This document shows, one piece after another, positions 1 through 11,674 of a stretch of DNA of 64,000 nt. Each line of letters starts with the position of its first letter. Position 1 is the stretch's first letter. Made by a program: the position numbers and the translations under genes. Location of the stretch: assembly GCF_029867415.1 (NCBI RefSeq), contig NC_081182.1, positions 10,732,646 through 10,796,645 on the forward strand, written 5' to 3'. The stretch comes from Vicia villosa. Taxonomy: Eukaryota > Streptophyta > Magnoliopsida > Fabales > Fabaceae. Below the pieces are notes generated by a model, which was not told where the DNA came from, did no database searches, and was given only the letters and a program-made list of their open reading frames with translations.

Positions 1-919
1 CTTCAAGAGAGTACCAAAAAACGCGCTAAACGAGTGGTTCCGACTAAGCATACCTTGGATACTTTCAAAGGACATCTTCATATAGATCTTAAACATGTTC
101 GTGTCCTGACCCAAATACCTGAAGGTTTGGATTAAGACAATCTTTTCGACTGACTTTTCTTTTCTTTGCTGATATACTGATTTCAGTTTCAACTACAGCT
201 GTTGCACGAAGGAGGAAGATCAAGGAAGCTTCTGCCCAAAAAGATTCTGGGACATCTAAGAGCAACAAACCAAGTGAAAGTGATTCCATCGTTACTGACA
301 AGAAGCCCATGGTACGTACTCATCTCATATTCTTGATTTTGTACAATCTGTGAGTAGTATCCTTCTTACTTATCGTCTATTTTCCAGAGCTCGAAACCCC
401 CAACAGGTTCGAAGCGAAAAGCTTCCTCGACAGCTGCCTCAGATGGCGAAGATAAATCTCCTCCCCAAACTAGACAAGGACACAAGAAGAGACAAAAAGC
501 TGTTACCCCTTCAAGAAAAGGGAAAAGGACAAGCCCCTCTAAAACTGTTTCTCCTGGTGATAAGGCGTCCTCTGAAGAGTCTCCTCTGAAAACTGTTAGT
601 AATGCTTTCGTTGTGGAAAGTCATAATTCAAGTCCAGACAATATCCCAACCAAGGTATTTGGGTTCCACCCCACATATTATCTTATGATCTTAACCAAAT
701 AATTAAACTGACATTTACCTTGTTATTGCAAGAAGACGCTGGCACTGCCACTTCAGGTTTCAAGGACCATGGCTTTACCATTAATGTTGACAAACTTTAC
801 GGTAATTGTCAAACTTTAACTTTCGTCAACTAAACCCCTTAAAGGCTTATCTTTATGACTAACTTTGCTCTATCAATCATAGGTACCTCTCAAAATCAAA
901 CTCATGTTCTCTCGCCAGT

Positions 920-3900
920 TGTCATACCCCAAATTTGTCCTACCCTTTACTTCTAACTGGCTTAGGCTTTGCATTCATGTACGTACATCACCTAGCTCAT
1001 AATCCATACCCATGCATTCATACCATTGGTACTATTCAAAGATTAACAGGGAGGAGCTTTATTGCAAAGAATTGTTGATCAGAAATTAAGAAGACTGAGG
1101 TATAATCATGTGGTTCTATGTTCATGGAAGCTCCTGAATTGGGGTGTCTCTCTGCTTCAAATCAGGGCATGGATTAGAGGGTACAAGCTTGCAAATCATC
1201 TGGTTCTTTAAATCAGGGTTTCTTTGACCAAAGTCAACCAGTTGACTTTCTGGTCAACATTTAATCAGAAGTGGCTTCTATGTGTGGAAAACTTCTCATA
1301 CTGACTGTGTGGATGTGTTTGTTTGACTGGATGTGAGTGGAAGAGATTTAATCGGGAATTTCATCAATAGTCGGAAAAATCGGAACAGTTGACTTTTGGG
1401 TCAAAATCGGGAAAATTATTCAAATATTGACTTTTGGTGGAAAATCGGTCAAAGAAAAGTCAAAGGGGGATTAAATCAAGAAAATAATCAAAGTTGCCAT
1501 TTGTGGAAGTTAGTTGAAATGTGAAGTTACCAAAATAGAAGGGAAAAATACTTAGAAAAATATTTGAGGATTTGGAAATTGGTTGAGCAGCTGACTTCAT
1601 GGATGATTTACACGTGGACCAAGGCTTCAATTCAAGACAAGCTCAACACCAAATTTGTTCAATTCATGGAGATCTACAACTTTGTAGTTGAGAGTTTCTT
1701 CATTTGAAGTATGGTTGAAAGGATATTGAGGTTTGAAGTTGAAGGTTCCCATTAGAAACAAGTCACTTGGCAAGACAAAATTTCTGGGCAGCGTGACACA
1801 TTTCATCGAGCAGGTGGTGTGCTTACTTTGAGATTGATTTCAGAAAAATATAAAGGTCCATCGGGTACAAATTGGGTATGCTTCTCTTCTACTCCATGTC
1901 CTCTATTCTTTGAAACAAGAATAGAACAAATTGAGTAGTTATTGAGTTACGTATGGGGCTTTAAAGTCATGATCCCACCAAGCCATGTTCTAGCCAAGGC
2001 AGGGACACAAATCCAAGGCAAGCGTTAGTCATTTTGTCGAGCATGTGGCGGGTCGTTTTCAAAGTCAATTGTAGAGAGGTATAAGCATCATATGAGAGCA
2101 AGTCCAACACAATCCTCTTCTCCTTCATGCCCTTTATCCATTAAAACCGGAATCAAGCAAAACGGATGTGTGTGCAATCATTCATGAGGCATTAAAGTCA
2201 TGCCTTAATCTAGTCACGTTTTACCAAGTTTCTGAGGCCAATTCAAGACACGCGCGCGTAAAGCTCCTGCAGTGATGACACCATGAGTTTAAAGGCATTT
2301 TATCATCTTTCCAAGCATTATTATGAGAAGTTCCAAATATCAAAGCTCTTCTATTATATGTCCTCTTCACAATGCCTTTGAGTTTAAAGAAAATAATGTC
2401 ATATGGAGAGAGATATGAGCAGGCAAAGTGAGACATATGCATGGTTTTTACTTGCTGCAACACAACCAATCATCACTTACCTTATTCCACCATGCCAAGT
2501 TTGGTACGTAAAAAAGATCACTACAAACTTACTTCAATTACCAACCCTTGCTCATTAAGTCTTGAAAAGGTCCCACTCCAAAGAATCCTCACCATAACAC
2601 TTATATCTCACACTATATAAATGTATACCCTTCACAAAGAACCTCACGCACTCACTTTCATTTTCTGCATTCTTCACACTCACTCTCATTCTCTTCTCTC
2701 TCGTTGCTCTCTCTCCCTTCCCACAAAGTTTGTTACAAACTGTAACAAACTCTCAACCGAAATTTCACCTTCATCTCTCCACGACCATAACAAACTCTTC
2801 AACCACCATCTTCACCATCACCATAACCACCTTCATCCACCATCAATGAACTTCAGCAAGCTTCCAATCACGACCTCCATGTTCCTCTAATCGTCACCGC
2901 CATAACTCCTTCAACTTTCGCCTCTATCCGAAGCCATCATCATCGTGTCATCCTCGAGCATCGTTATCATCATCTCACGCTTCAAGATCAACCACTGAAT
3001 ATCACAAGCTTGCTTCAGCTACTAGTTCACGAGCCTTAGACTGCAGTTACCGCCTTCGCCGCGTCTTCATCTGTCATCTACGAGTGCAACGTCATCATCA
3101 TCTTGTGGCCAGATTCAGAGGAGTGGAGAAGTGTAACTTCTTGGAGTTCTCTCTTCTCGAATCAAGACTCAAACAGGTAAGTGTTTAAGCGAATTCTTCA
3201 GCATCTTAGAATCGTATGATAGATCATGTGAGTGCTGCATTGTATACGTTCTTTTTTTTCAAATTTCCTGAAACTTAATCGTTCTCCATGAGATGATGTC
3301 TGTTTGGTAGATTAAATAGTATGATTGGAGTTTTTGTAGCATGAAGATTGTGTGTATGCTGTTAGCGTGTATTTCGTGTTTATGTTAGAAGTTAGGATTT
3401 GGTTGTTGCGCTCGATGTGGCCGATAGGGAGAGATCTGGATAAAACTAAGGCCGGATCTGTAATTTACGCGGAAAAACGAGTGAGATGGTGGTGGTTTGA
3501 TGATTTTCTGGACACGAGTCACGGCGGCGGACGGCGGTGATCGCCGGAGAAGATGACCGGCGAAGGATTCCGGCGTCTGAGTTTGTTTTGTATTATTCCC
3601 CACGGCCAGATCACGTGGCACGCACGTACTGGATCTCTCCCCTTTTTTTTTGCGTTTTTGGCTTTATTCAATGATTGGGATATGTGTTGGCATGCTGTGA
3701 TTCGTTGATATTCTATTTTGTCTGCATGTGACTTAAATAAACTTGTGCCCAATTGATACGTTGTTGCTGCATATTCCTATGTCACGTTTCATCAATAAAA
3801 AGCCATGCGAAAAATCTGATAATGAAATAAAAAAATGGAAATAGGAAGCAACATTGGGCTTCACGCTTTGGGCTTTGCCCTGTTTTGGAATTGCACACCC

Positions 3901-5161
3901 TGTCCGTTAACACACCACCTTCTAATAACTTTGGGCTGGTGTGCGCCCTGCTATCCCCACCCCTGGTTTTGAGCCCAGTTTCTGCTTTAATTGATTTTGG
4001 TTTATTTTCTAATTGCTTCTGCACCCTCTTGCTAATAAATAAAACAATAATAAAATTGATTTTTCTTTTCAATCCCTTGCAATTAATAGTTCTTTTCCTT
4101 AAATAAAAATAACAAAAGATTTTTCTAACCAATTAGATTTTTTAGAATACTATTTTCTTTTAATCGGACTTTTTAATTGTTGCTTTCTTTGATTGTTGAT
4201 TGGTTGATAAACCATAAAAATAAATAGTTTTAGTCTTTAAATCAAAATAGTTTCTCACATGAATAAAAATGCTATTTGTTTGTGAATGATTTTCATGGTT
4301 GACTTGGATTTTATTTCTGTTAGTTTTGTGAATATTTTATTAATTCCCCATTATATTAGGAATTAGAACAATAACATAGATGTAGAAATTAGGACTAGTT
4401 CCCTTTTTGCATTCTTTTTCTTTTTCAACACTAAAACATCTAAAAATATTCAAATAAAAATCCCCATAAAAAATACAAAGAAAACACTTAAAACATTAAT
4501 AAAAAAGTGAAAATCTTAAAAAGGGAATGGAACCTTGAAACATCCCTTGCTTAAGGGAATGTTCGAGTGCTTGGATCTCCCTTGCTTAAGGGTTCCATTC
4601 AGGCGTAAGTTCCCAACTTCTAAAAAACACAAACCAAAGAGTAACTCGAGTTTCCCTTGCTTAAGGGATTTCCTCGAAACGCTCAAAGTCTCTTTCTCAT
4701 CTCTTTCTCTTAAGGGCACCGTTATCTCCACTCCATTGCATCCTAGGCGATCCCTTATGCAAGAGTGCGAGCGTTAACGCCGCCCAACTAAAAAACACAA
4801 AAACAAACAGAAAATCGTGAGCCGAGCTACGGTAACTCTGATTCCTGAAAAGGATACGTAGGCAGCGGGGTAGGGCCCGTGCGAGTACAATTCTTTATTT
4901 TCCCTACATTGTGCATTCATTCGCATATAGACATAGACATAGTACACACCCTTTAGATAGAAACAAACATAGGTGGATACCATCGAGTACGATGGGCGCG
5001 AGGGGTGCTAATACCTTCCCCTTGCGTAACCGACTCCCGTGCCCTGTTCTCTGGTCGAAAGACCTTGTTCTTATTCTGAGTTAGGTTTCCTGGTATTCCT
5101 TTCCCTTATGGGATAAATATATTAGTGGCGACTCTGTTCATTTTTTCGCGAGCGTGCGACA
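920..5161 (+). repeat. Left LTR of the Ogre-like element
   Basis: The 4242-bp direct repeat matches 11675-15918 almost throughout. It contains a TATA box at 2614-2622, a pyrimidine-rich leader, a consensus splice donor at 3177, three copies of a CCCTTGCTTAAGGG hairpin motif (about 4543, 4579, 4651), and a conserved 3' block near 4994-5160. Short ORFs inside it recur at the same places in the other LTR and are not considered genes. Confidence 0.95.
2614..2622 (+). promoter_or_regulatory. TATA box of the Ogre-like LTR promoter
   Basis: The sequence TATATAAAT is followed about 30 bases later by a CT-rich, A-starting leader typical of plant transcription starts. The same motif is at 13370-13378 in the right LTR. 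Placing the transcription start near 2645 would make U3 about 1.7 kb and R-U5 about 2.5 kb, a long leader as expected for this family. Confidence 0.6.
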
Positions 5162-5163
5162 GC

Positions 5164-5181
5164 TGGCGACTCTGCTGGGGA
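5164..5181 (+). other. Primer binding site of the Ogre-like element
   Basis: TGGCGACTCTGCTGGGGA begins two bases after the left LTR, the place where minus-strand DNA synthesis is primed by a tRNA. Ogre elements are reported to use tRNA-Arg; the match was not checked against a tRNA set. Confidence 0.8.
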
Positions 5182-6079
5182 TGTTGCTAGACCTGTTGCT
5201 GGTCCATCCTTAGTGAGTCGATCCTAGCCTGCGTTTGTTTGTTTGTTTACTGGGTGTTTACTTGTTTTTATGTCTATACCTTGTATATATGTTTGCATGC
5301 TTATTCTTTGCCTGCATATCATGTTTATTTCTGTTTGCACATCATGCATATGGATTATATTTTGTGTTCCTTGGGGTCTTCTGTTCTGTTTTGCAGGTGG
5401 GGGGTTCGTATGAGGTAAAAGGCCCACTAACCAGGCCAAGTGACACATAGGATTAGCGTGGATGCTCATGTTGACTCCCGTAGCTCTTGCTACGATCGAG
5501 TTGATGTGGGGTACCACAACTGGGCGAGGTTCTTTCATGGAACACTGTGTCTGGCACGCTTGTTGCCTCAAACACTTTGTACCCCATGGGAACTGTAGAC
5601 CCTAGTGACCATTAGAGACCACTTGTCCGTGTCTAGACTACATACCCGTGAGATTGGGGTGGGACAGGAAACCTTGACTCCTACATACCATGGCTCTTCA
5701 TATTTGAGGTCGGACCTTTATTTGGTCTGTTCTCATGGTGCTTGATATTCTAGTATTCAAAAAGGCGTCGAACCTTTGATCCTGTGACACCTGGCCTGTA
5801 CAGAAGCTTCACATCAGTTATTCAGAGGATTGTGTGGTGGTTACTCAGATCATATGGACCTTGATCCCATGCTTGCATTGCATAACATCATTGTTTTATC
5901 CACTTCATTTATGGGGGATCCTAAAGTCTATTTCCAAAAAAAAAAAAATAGAAAATAGAAAAAGAGAAAAGATACTCCATATAAAAAAAAAGCCTTGATT
6001 TTAAAAAGGAGATAAAAAAAAAGTGTGTGAAAGGACTTTAGGATTCTCCATAAATGAAACATGCATTCACACTATCATG
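5182..6079. other. Untranslated leader of the Ogre-like element
   Basis: There is no sustained reading frame. The stretch has T/G-rich sequence after the primer binding site, several short blocks with stops in all frames, and an A-rich tract at about 5935-6020. It occupies the place of the gag 5' leader and nothing else was recognised. Confidence 0.5.
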
Positions 6080-6547
6080 CATCTCATGGTTCTATCAGAA
6101 GCTTGTGGGGGCCTTTTCTACTCAAATTCTGACTTCAGCAACAAAGTTGACTTCTCACCGCCACAAGCTCCTAGATCAACTATGGAACAACTCCGTGAGG
6201 TTTTTGACTGAGATCAGACCAGAAATGGGGATTAACATGAATCAATGTATGGAGTCTCTTCAAGTTTTTCTCTTAGACACGAAGAGTTGAGACAAGTTCC
6301 TCAGAGACCAAATGCAAATGTAGATCTCACCCATGAGAAGGTCTTGTGTATCAGAATGTTTGAAATAATGTTGAGATTCCTATTCTTGGTAAAGAGAATT
6401 CACATCATTGAAGTCTGCAAGTTTCCAATTATTGAATCTGACAAAAGGTTTCACCTCTTGGAGAAAAGTTTGGAAGCCATAAAAGGTCTTGACTCCGTTG
6501 AGATAAACATTGTGTGTTTGTGCCTAATACCTGATATCAAGAATTGA
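6080..6547 (+). pseudogene. Degenerate gag remnant of the Ogre-like element
   Basis: Short reading-frame pieces in two frames continue one another: a leader with MEQLREVF, then EELRQVPQRPN, then a segment with KRIHIIEVCKFPI and RFHLLEKSLEAI ending in LCLIPDI before a stop. The order and composition resemble the gag N-terminal region of Ogre/Tat elements. Frameshifts near 6205 and 6290 and the stop at 6545 show it cannot make Gag. It is the only coding trace in the interior and supports an origin from an autonomous Ogre by loss of most of gag and all of pol. Confidence 0.5.
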
Positions 6548-9500
6548 AAAGGCCATTTACTCTCACTCCTAATAATGGATATTGAAGCCAAATTGGTAAT
6601 CATCTCCTGTACATGTGTGGAAGTTGCGTGGGGCTCCCAATCGAGGGATAAGCAAGACGTACTCTTATCTTGAGCATTGCATCATTCGCATTGCTCGAAT
6701 CCCTTAAAGCATTACAAATTCCTGCGTGACTTCGTCAGAATCTTTTTCCATGTGGTAATTAAGAGTGTTCTACATAATGCTTCTCATTCTTAAGGTTCAA
6801 CTTCATATATCAGTTGCCTCTTCTCAGAATTTCCTTCTCAGTGGCCTTCGCGTGTTAACAAAGACGAGAAGAATATGAGAAACAAATGGATGTGGTTCTA
6901 TTTCCTTGTGCCCATTCACTTCCCTGTTTGTTGGAATTCCAATTGGTTAAGATTCGAGTATTGGGTCTTCTCCACCACAAATATATCTCCTCAATTTGAT
7001 GACCATACAAGATTCCTTCCATTTATGACGGAGATTACTATTCCAACATCTATGCTTGGGGCTCCCGCACGAGGGATAAGCAAGACGTACTCTTATCTTG
7101 AGCATTGCATCACTCGCATTGCTCGAATCCCTAAAGCAAGGCAAAAGTTTACGACTCATGGGTGACTTTGTTGGAGTTCTCTTTTGGAGTAATCTGAAGT
7201 GTTTGGAAAGAACTGCAAAAAGTATTCAAGATCAATAAGTCCAGACGGAGTCAAGTCTCCTCAACAATGGCATTCATTTAGTTTCTTTATTGCATTCTCA
7301 TTTGTAACATTTCATTGTTTGTTTAAGCATTGCTAACATGTAAAAACTTGTTAATTTCTGAATGAAAATCATAATACAGTGTTTATGTTTGTCTTGAAGC
7401 CACCCATTCGTTATCACTCATAAAATGTTTTTGGCATTACGATACCAACTTTACTAATATCTTGCTTAGGCAAAGAGCCGAGGGAGAATGATGAAAGATA
7501 AAAATGCAAAAATCTCCAATTGTGTCTTTGAATAAAACCCTACTGAGGATGTAAAGGCATTATTTCAAATCCCCAAACACCGGAGATATAAGGGAGATAG
7601 ACCCTCGTTAACCCCTTTGAGCCTTGAAGAAGGAGTTTCTTTTCTAATCATAAAAAACCCTTATTTTAACCTTGGGGCAGGGTAGTGTTCATTTAACTTG
7701 ATCGAGTGTTCAAAACTCACCAAAAGGGTATGCATCCAAGGATACAACAATGGTTATCCTCCAAAAGGTTGAGGAATGTCAAAACCGCGATGATTATCCT
7801 CATTCCATTAAGAGATCAAGAGATGACGATACCACAATGGTAATCCTTCATCAGATCAAGAAGTGAGGCGGTCGCAATCACCTCCAACGAATCAAAGACT
7901 ATGCGGGGTCACACGACTTGTTTAAAAAAAAAAGAGAGAGCAAAAAAAAATGGCGAAAAAATAATGAAAATAAAAAAAGATGAAAGGAAAATGGCAGAAA
8001 AAAAGACGATAAAATTGCCAAGCAAGAACAAAGTCGTGTGACAATGAATCAGAAGAATAAAAGGTGAGCGACCGCCATGTCCAAAGAACCTCATTGATTC
8101 CTCAACCATTTCAAATTCCTTGTGAGGGATGAACACTCGTTTCAAGTTAACTGAACGTAGGAATGGAGAACATCACGAAGGGGGTGGGTACAGATAATTT
8201 TGAGCCTAAAAGTCCTTTGTTTTCTAAAAACCGTGAACCCGGCCAAATTACAACCCTTAAAAGTCCTAATTGAAGTAGGGTTTATTTTGAAAGCACACTC
8301 CGATGAGATGGTATTTAACTGACTCCCAGTGAAGCGTGACTCATATCCATGTTGGTATCGTACGTTTGCTTTATCTTCCATATGCAAAAATCGAGGTTGT
8401 GTCAACTAGTGATTCGGTCACAAGAGGTCGCAACCTCATTTCATAAAAAGTTTTAAAACTTCAAGACTAACATAGGCTTTGCATTAGAATCATCATTCTT
8501 AGAATTAACATTCTTTTGCATGCAAAATATGTGCTTAACATCAAAGAAATTTTCAAGGATAAGAATCAATGAGCAACTTGATCATATCGAAGTACAAGAG
8601 ACTTGAGAACTCCGAGGAGTAAAGGCTAACCATCTCAAAATGTTGACCATCTAGGGGCAAGTTATCCAAAGAACTCCGTTGGGCATGAACATTTAACGAT
8701 TTCCTTGATTACCTTGAGGGGAAGAGTTTGAAGACTCCGTTGAGCGTGGTAAAGTTGTTTCTATATTTGTTTGACTTCAAAAGAATGGAAGCTTGAGGAC
8801 TCTAGTAAGATGTACCTAATCAGGGGCAATTGAATCGAGGTTTGACCTCTCAAATTCAGCATATCAGGGGCAATCATGTCGATAAATCTCTTCAAGCTTC
8901 GATCAATCTGGGGCAGTTAAGTCGAGATTCGACAAATCTCTTCAAGTATCCTTTGGGGCAAATTCCTCCATTAGTCACGAAGCTTGGGGCACAATTCTGA
9001 GTTTTTTGTCGCTCCCCGACCATAGGAGTTTATTTCTCCTAGAAATTTGGTCTCTCCCCAAGCATAGGAGTTTATTTCTCTTGAGAGTTTGTTCCATTCC
9101 TCAAGCATAGGAGTTTATTTCTTCTAGGAGTTGTCCTACTTCCCTAACCAAGGCTCATTACCTGGAGTTCTCATCCCCAACATGGTGAATCGAGGGAATC
9201 TCCTCAAGCTGAAAATCCTCCAAGCAGTGGCACATGGTGTGAAGTCAGAAGTTATTCTACACTCTACAAGCCAACAACCAGAAGGGGCATCTTACAAATC
9301 AAAGTCCAATATCTATTGGCACCTCCACATGGTCCCTAACACTAAGGGGATTCTCCCTGGTGTTTATCTCACTAAGGCCTTTATTTGGCACTCTGCATAT
9401 AGTTTCCATTGCATATAATATTGCATCCTCAAAAGCGTAGCATATCCATCAAAATGGAACATTACGCCATAGAAAAATTCAAACATGCATACAAAGCATA

Positions 9501-9730
9501 AGCCAGATAATACAAATCAACATTCAATCGAGACGATGATACTTCCCCACATAAAATGTTGTCCTTACAAACTCTGATTGATATCTGCTACTACATTACA
9601 AATCTCCTCAAACCATGGTGCCAATACCTGGTATCCTCAATCCCCAAAAGAAGTCTCATGTTCTCTCCCCAACGTGGATCGGATACAATGTCTCTCTTCG
9701 TCAGAATCGTTGTCTCCGAGGTTATTTCCC
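6548..9730. other. Non-coding interior of the Ogre-like element with scattered short repeats
   Basis: No frame shows protein-like composition. A block of about 75 bp is present twice, at about 6629-6705 and 7056-7132, sharing GGGATAAGCAAGACGTACTC. Around 9015-9135 a unit containing CATAGGAGTTTATTTCTC occurs three times about 55 bp apart. An A-rich purine stretch is at 7920-8030. Nothing else was recognised. Confidence 0.5.
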
Positions 9731-10175
9731 GCATGCTGCGTGCATATTAGAGCGTGAATGAGGGTGGGCATTCAACCCATCTCATTTTTCAATCATTTGG
9801 ATAACCATACTTGGTGTGTGGCAATTCGAACGATTGCCGCTCTTGAAGAGTTACACCCCGCCTTTGGCCTGAGGGATCAATGTAATTCTTATGCTTCGCA
9901 AGCATCCATATCTCCGTAATCTCCAATGGTTACTATCACCTTCTTGTCGAGTCTAAGCGTTACTAGTCTCTTCGTGGTTATTTCCCGTGTGCTGCATGCA
10001 ATTAGAGTGCGAATGAGGGTGGGCATTCAACCCATCTCATTTTTCAAGCGTTTGAATAAACCATACTTGGTGTGTGGCAATTCGAACGATTGCCACTCTT
10101 GAAGAGCTACACCCCGCCTTTGGCCTGAGGGACTAATGTAATTCTTATGCTTCGCAAGCATCAACATCTTCGTGA
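9731..10175 (+). repeat. Two-copy tandem duplication, about 240-bp period, in the Ogre-like element
   Basis: The stretch from about 9723 to 9915 recurs at about 9979-10170 with roughly 90% identity by eye. Both copies share GAGGGTGGGCATTCAACCCA and TGGCAATTCGAACGATTGCC, and the second begins after a short spacer. It sits just upstream of the minisatellite. Confidence 0.75.
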
Positions 10176-10377
10176 TTATTTCTTTTGATCGAGTCTAGTC
10201 GTCACTAGTCTCCGTGATCCCTTCCCCCGTATGGGAAAACTTTTAGATCCAACCCCCGTGTTGTGTATCCTTTGCCTTCCGTTCTGGCAAACCATTTCAA
10301 AACCAATTCCCAATCCCTAGCCTCTGTGTTGTCAATAATCTTCTCGTGCTCCGGCCTCATTGCTTATCCTCATCTCT

Positions 10378-11362
10378 TTGCATTCTTGTGGATCGTAGGT
10401 CCGTTGACCTTATCCTCATCTTTTCATTCTTGTGGATCGTAGGTCCGTTGACCTTATCCTCATCTTTTCATTTCCTGTGGATCGTAGGTCCGTTGACCTT
10501 ATCCTCATCTTTTTCATTTCCTGTGGATCGTAGGTCCGTTGACCTTATCCTCATCTTTTCATTTCTTGTGGATCGTAGGTCCGTTGACCTTATCCTCATC
10601 CTTTTCATTTCTTGTGGATCGTAGGTCCGTTGACCTTATCCCCATCTTTTTCATTCTTGTGGATCGTAGGTCCGTTGACCTTATCCTCATCCTTTTCATT
10701 TCTTGTGGATCGTAGGTCCGTTGACCTTATCCTCATCTTTTTCATTTCTTGTGGATCGTAGGTCCGTTGACCTTATCCTCGTCTTTTTCAATTCTTGTGG
10801 ATCGTAGGTCCGTTGACCTTATCCTCATCTTTTTCATTTCTTGTGGATCGTAGGTCCGTTGACCTTATCCTCGTCTTTTTCAATTCTTGTGGATCGTAGG
10901 TCCGTTGACCTTATCCTCATCTTTTTCGTTTCTTGTGGATCGTAGGTCCGTTGACCTTATCCTCATCTTTTCCAATTCTTGTGGATCGTAGGTCCGTTGA
11001 CCTTATCCTCATCTTTTTCATTTCTTGTGGATCGTAGGTCTGTTGACCTTATCCTCATCTTTTCCAATTCTTGTGGATCGTAGGTCCCTTGACCTTATCC
11101 TCATCTTTTTCATTTCTTGTGGATCGTAGGTCCGTTGACCTTATCCTCATCTCTTTCATTTCTTGGGGATCGTAGGTCCGTTGACCTTATCCTCATCCTT
11201 TGCATTCTTGTGGATCGTAGGTCCGTTGACCTTATCCTCATCTTTCATTTTTGTGGATCGTAGGTCCGTTGACCTTATCCTCATCTTTTGCATTCTTGCG
11301 GATCGTAGGTCCGTTGACCTTATCCTCATCTTTTTCATTCTTGTGAATTGTAGGTCCGTTCA
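10378..11362 (+). repeat. Minisatellite, about 46-bp unit, about 22 copies, inside the Ogre-like element
   Basis: The core GTGGATCGTAGGTCCGTTGA recurs every 44-47 bp, from about 10387 to a decayed last copy at about 11343. The rest of each unit is CCTTATCCTCATCTTTT followed by a variable T/C-rich linker (CATTC, CATTTC, CAATTC). Variation is concentrated in the linker while the core is almost invariant. Both strands are open over several units only because the unit is short on stops, so the derived peptides are not genes. Tandem arrays near the 3' end of the interior are known in Tat/Ogre-type elements. Confidence 0.95.
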
Positions 11363-11660
11363 TCCCATCGAACCCGTATTTTCAAATTACAGTTTCATAC
11401 AACAATCATTTCCATTGAGAACCTTGTATTGGCACCGTTACCACGTTACAAGCTATCACCATTCAACCATTACTCACTGCAAATATTTCCACCAGAAAAA
11501 CAATAAATTTCTCTTTCCCCAGCAGATATCAAAACAAAAATAAGGATAACACTTACACCATCTTCTCTTCAGGACAAATTTCTGGTCTCGGTATTTAATC
11601 TTCTTCCACCTCGAATGTTCGAAAGGCTAACGCCAATCTCACCTTCAGGTGTAAGACGAT

Positions 11661-11674
11661 TAAATAGGGGCAGC
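11661..11674 (+). other. Polypurine-like tract before the right LTR of the Ogre-like element
   Basis: TAAATAGGGGCAGC directly precedes the right LTR at the place where plus-strand DNA synthesis is primed. The purine run is short (about 7 bases of AGGGG context). Confidence 0.55.

Noticed and set aside
350..589. 79-codon frame at the left end
   Set aside because: It is an out-of-frame reading of exon 388-654 of antisense gene 1, whose frame is supported by its splice phases.
3782..4132. 116-codon minus-strand frame, repeated at 14539-14889
   Set aside because: It is an identical LTR copy and low complexity; it is open on both strands by chance in AT-rich DNA.
10378..11362. CRISPR-like array of about 22 regularly spaced repeats
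   Set aside because: The linkers are not unique spacers but variants of one T/C-rich sequence, and the context is a plant retrotransposon; it is a minisatellite.
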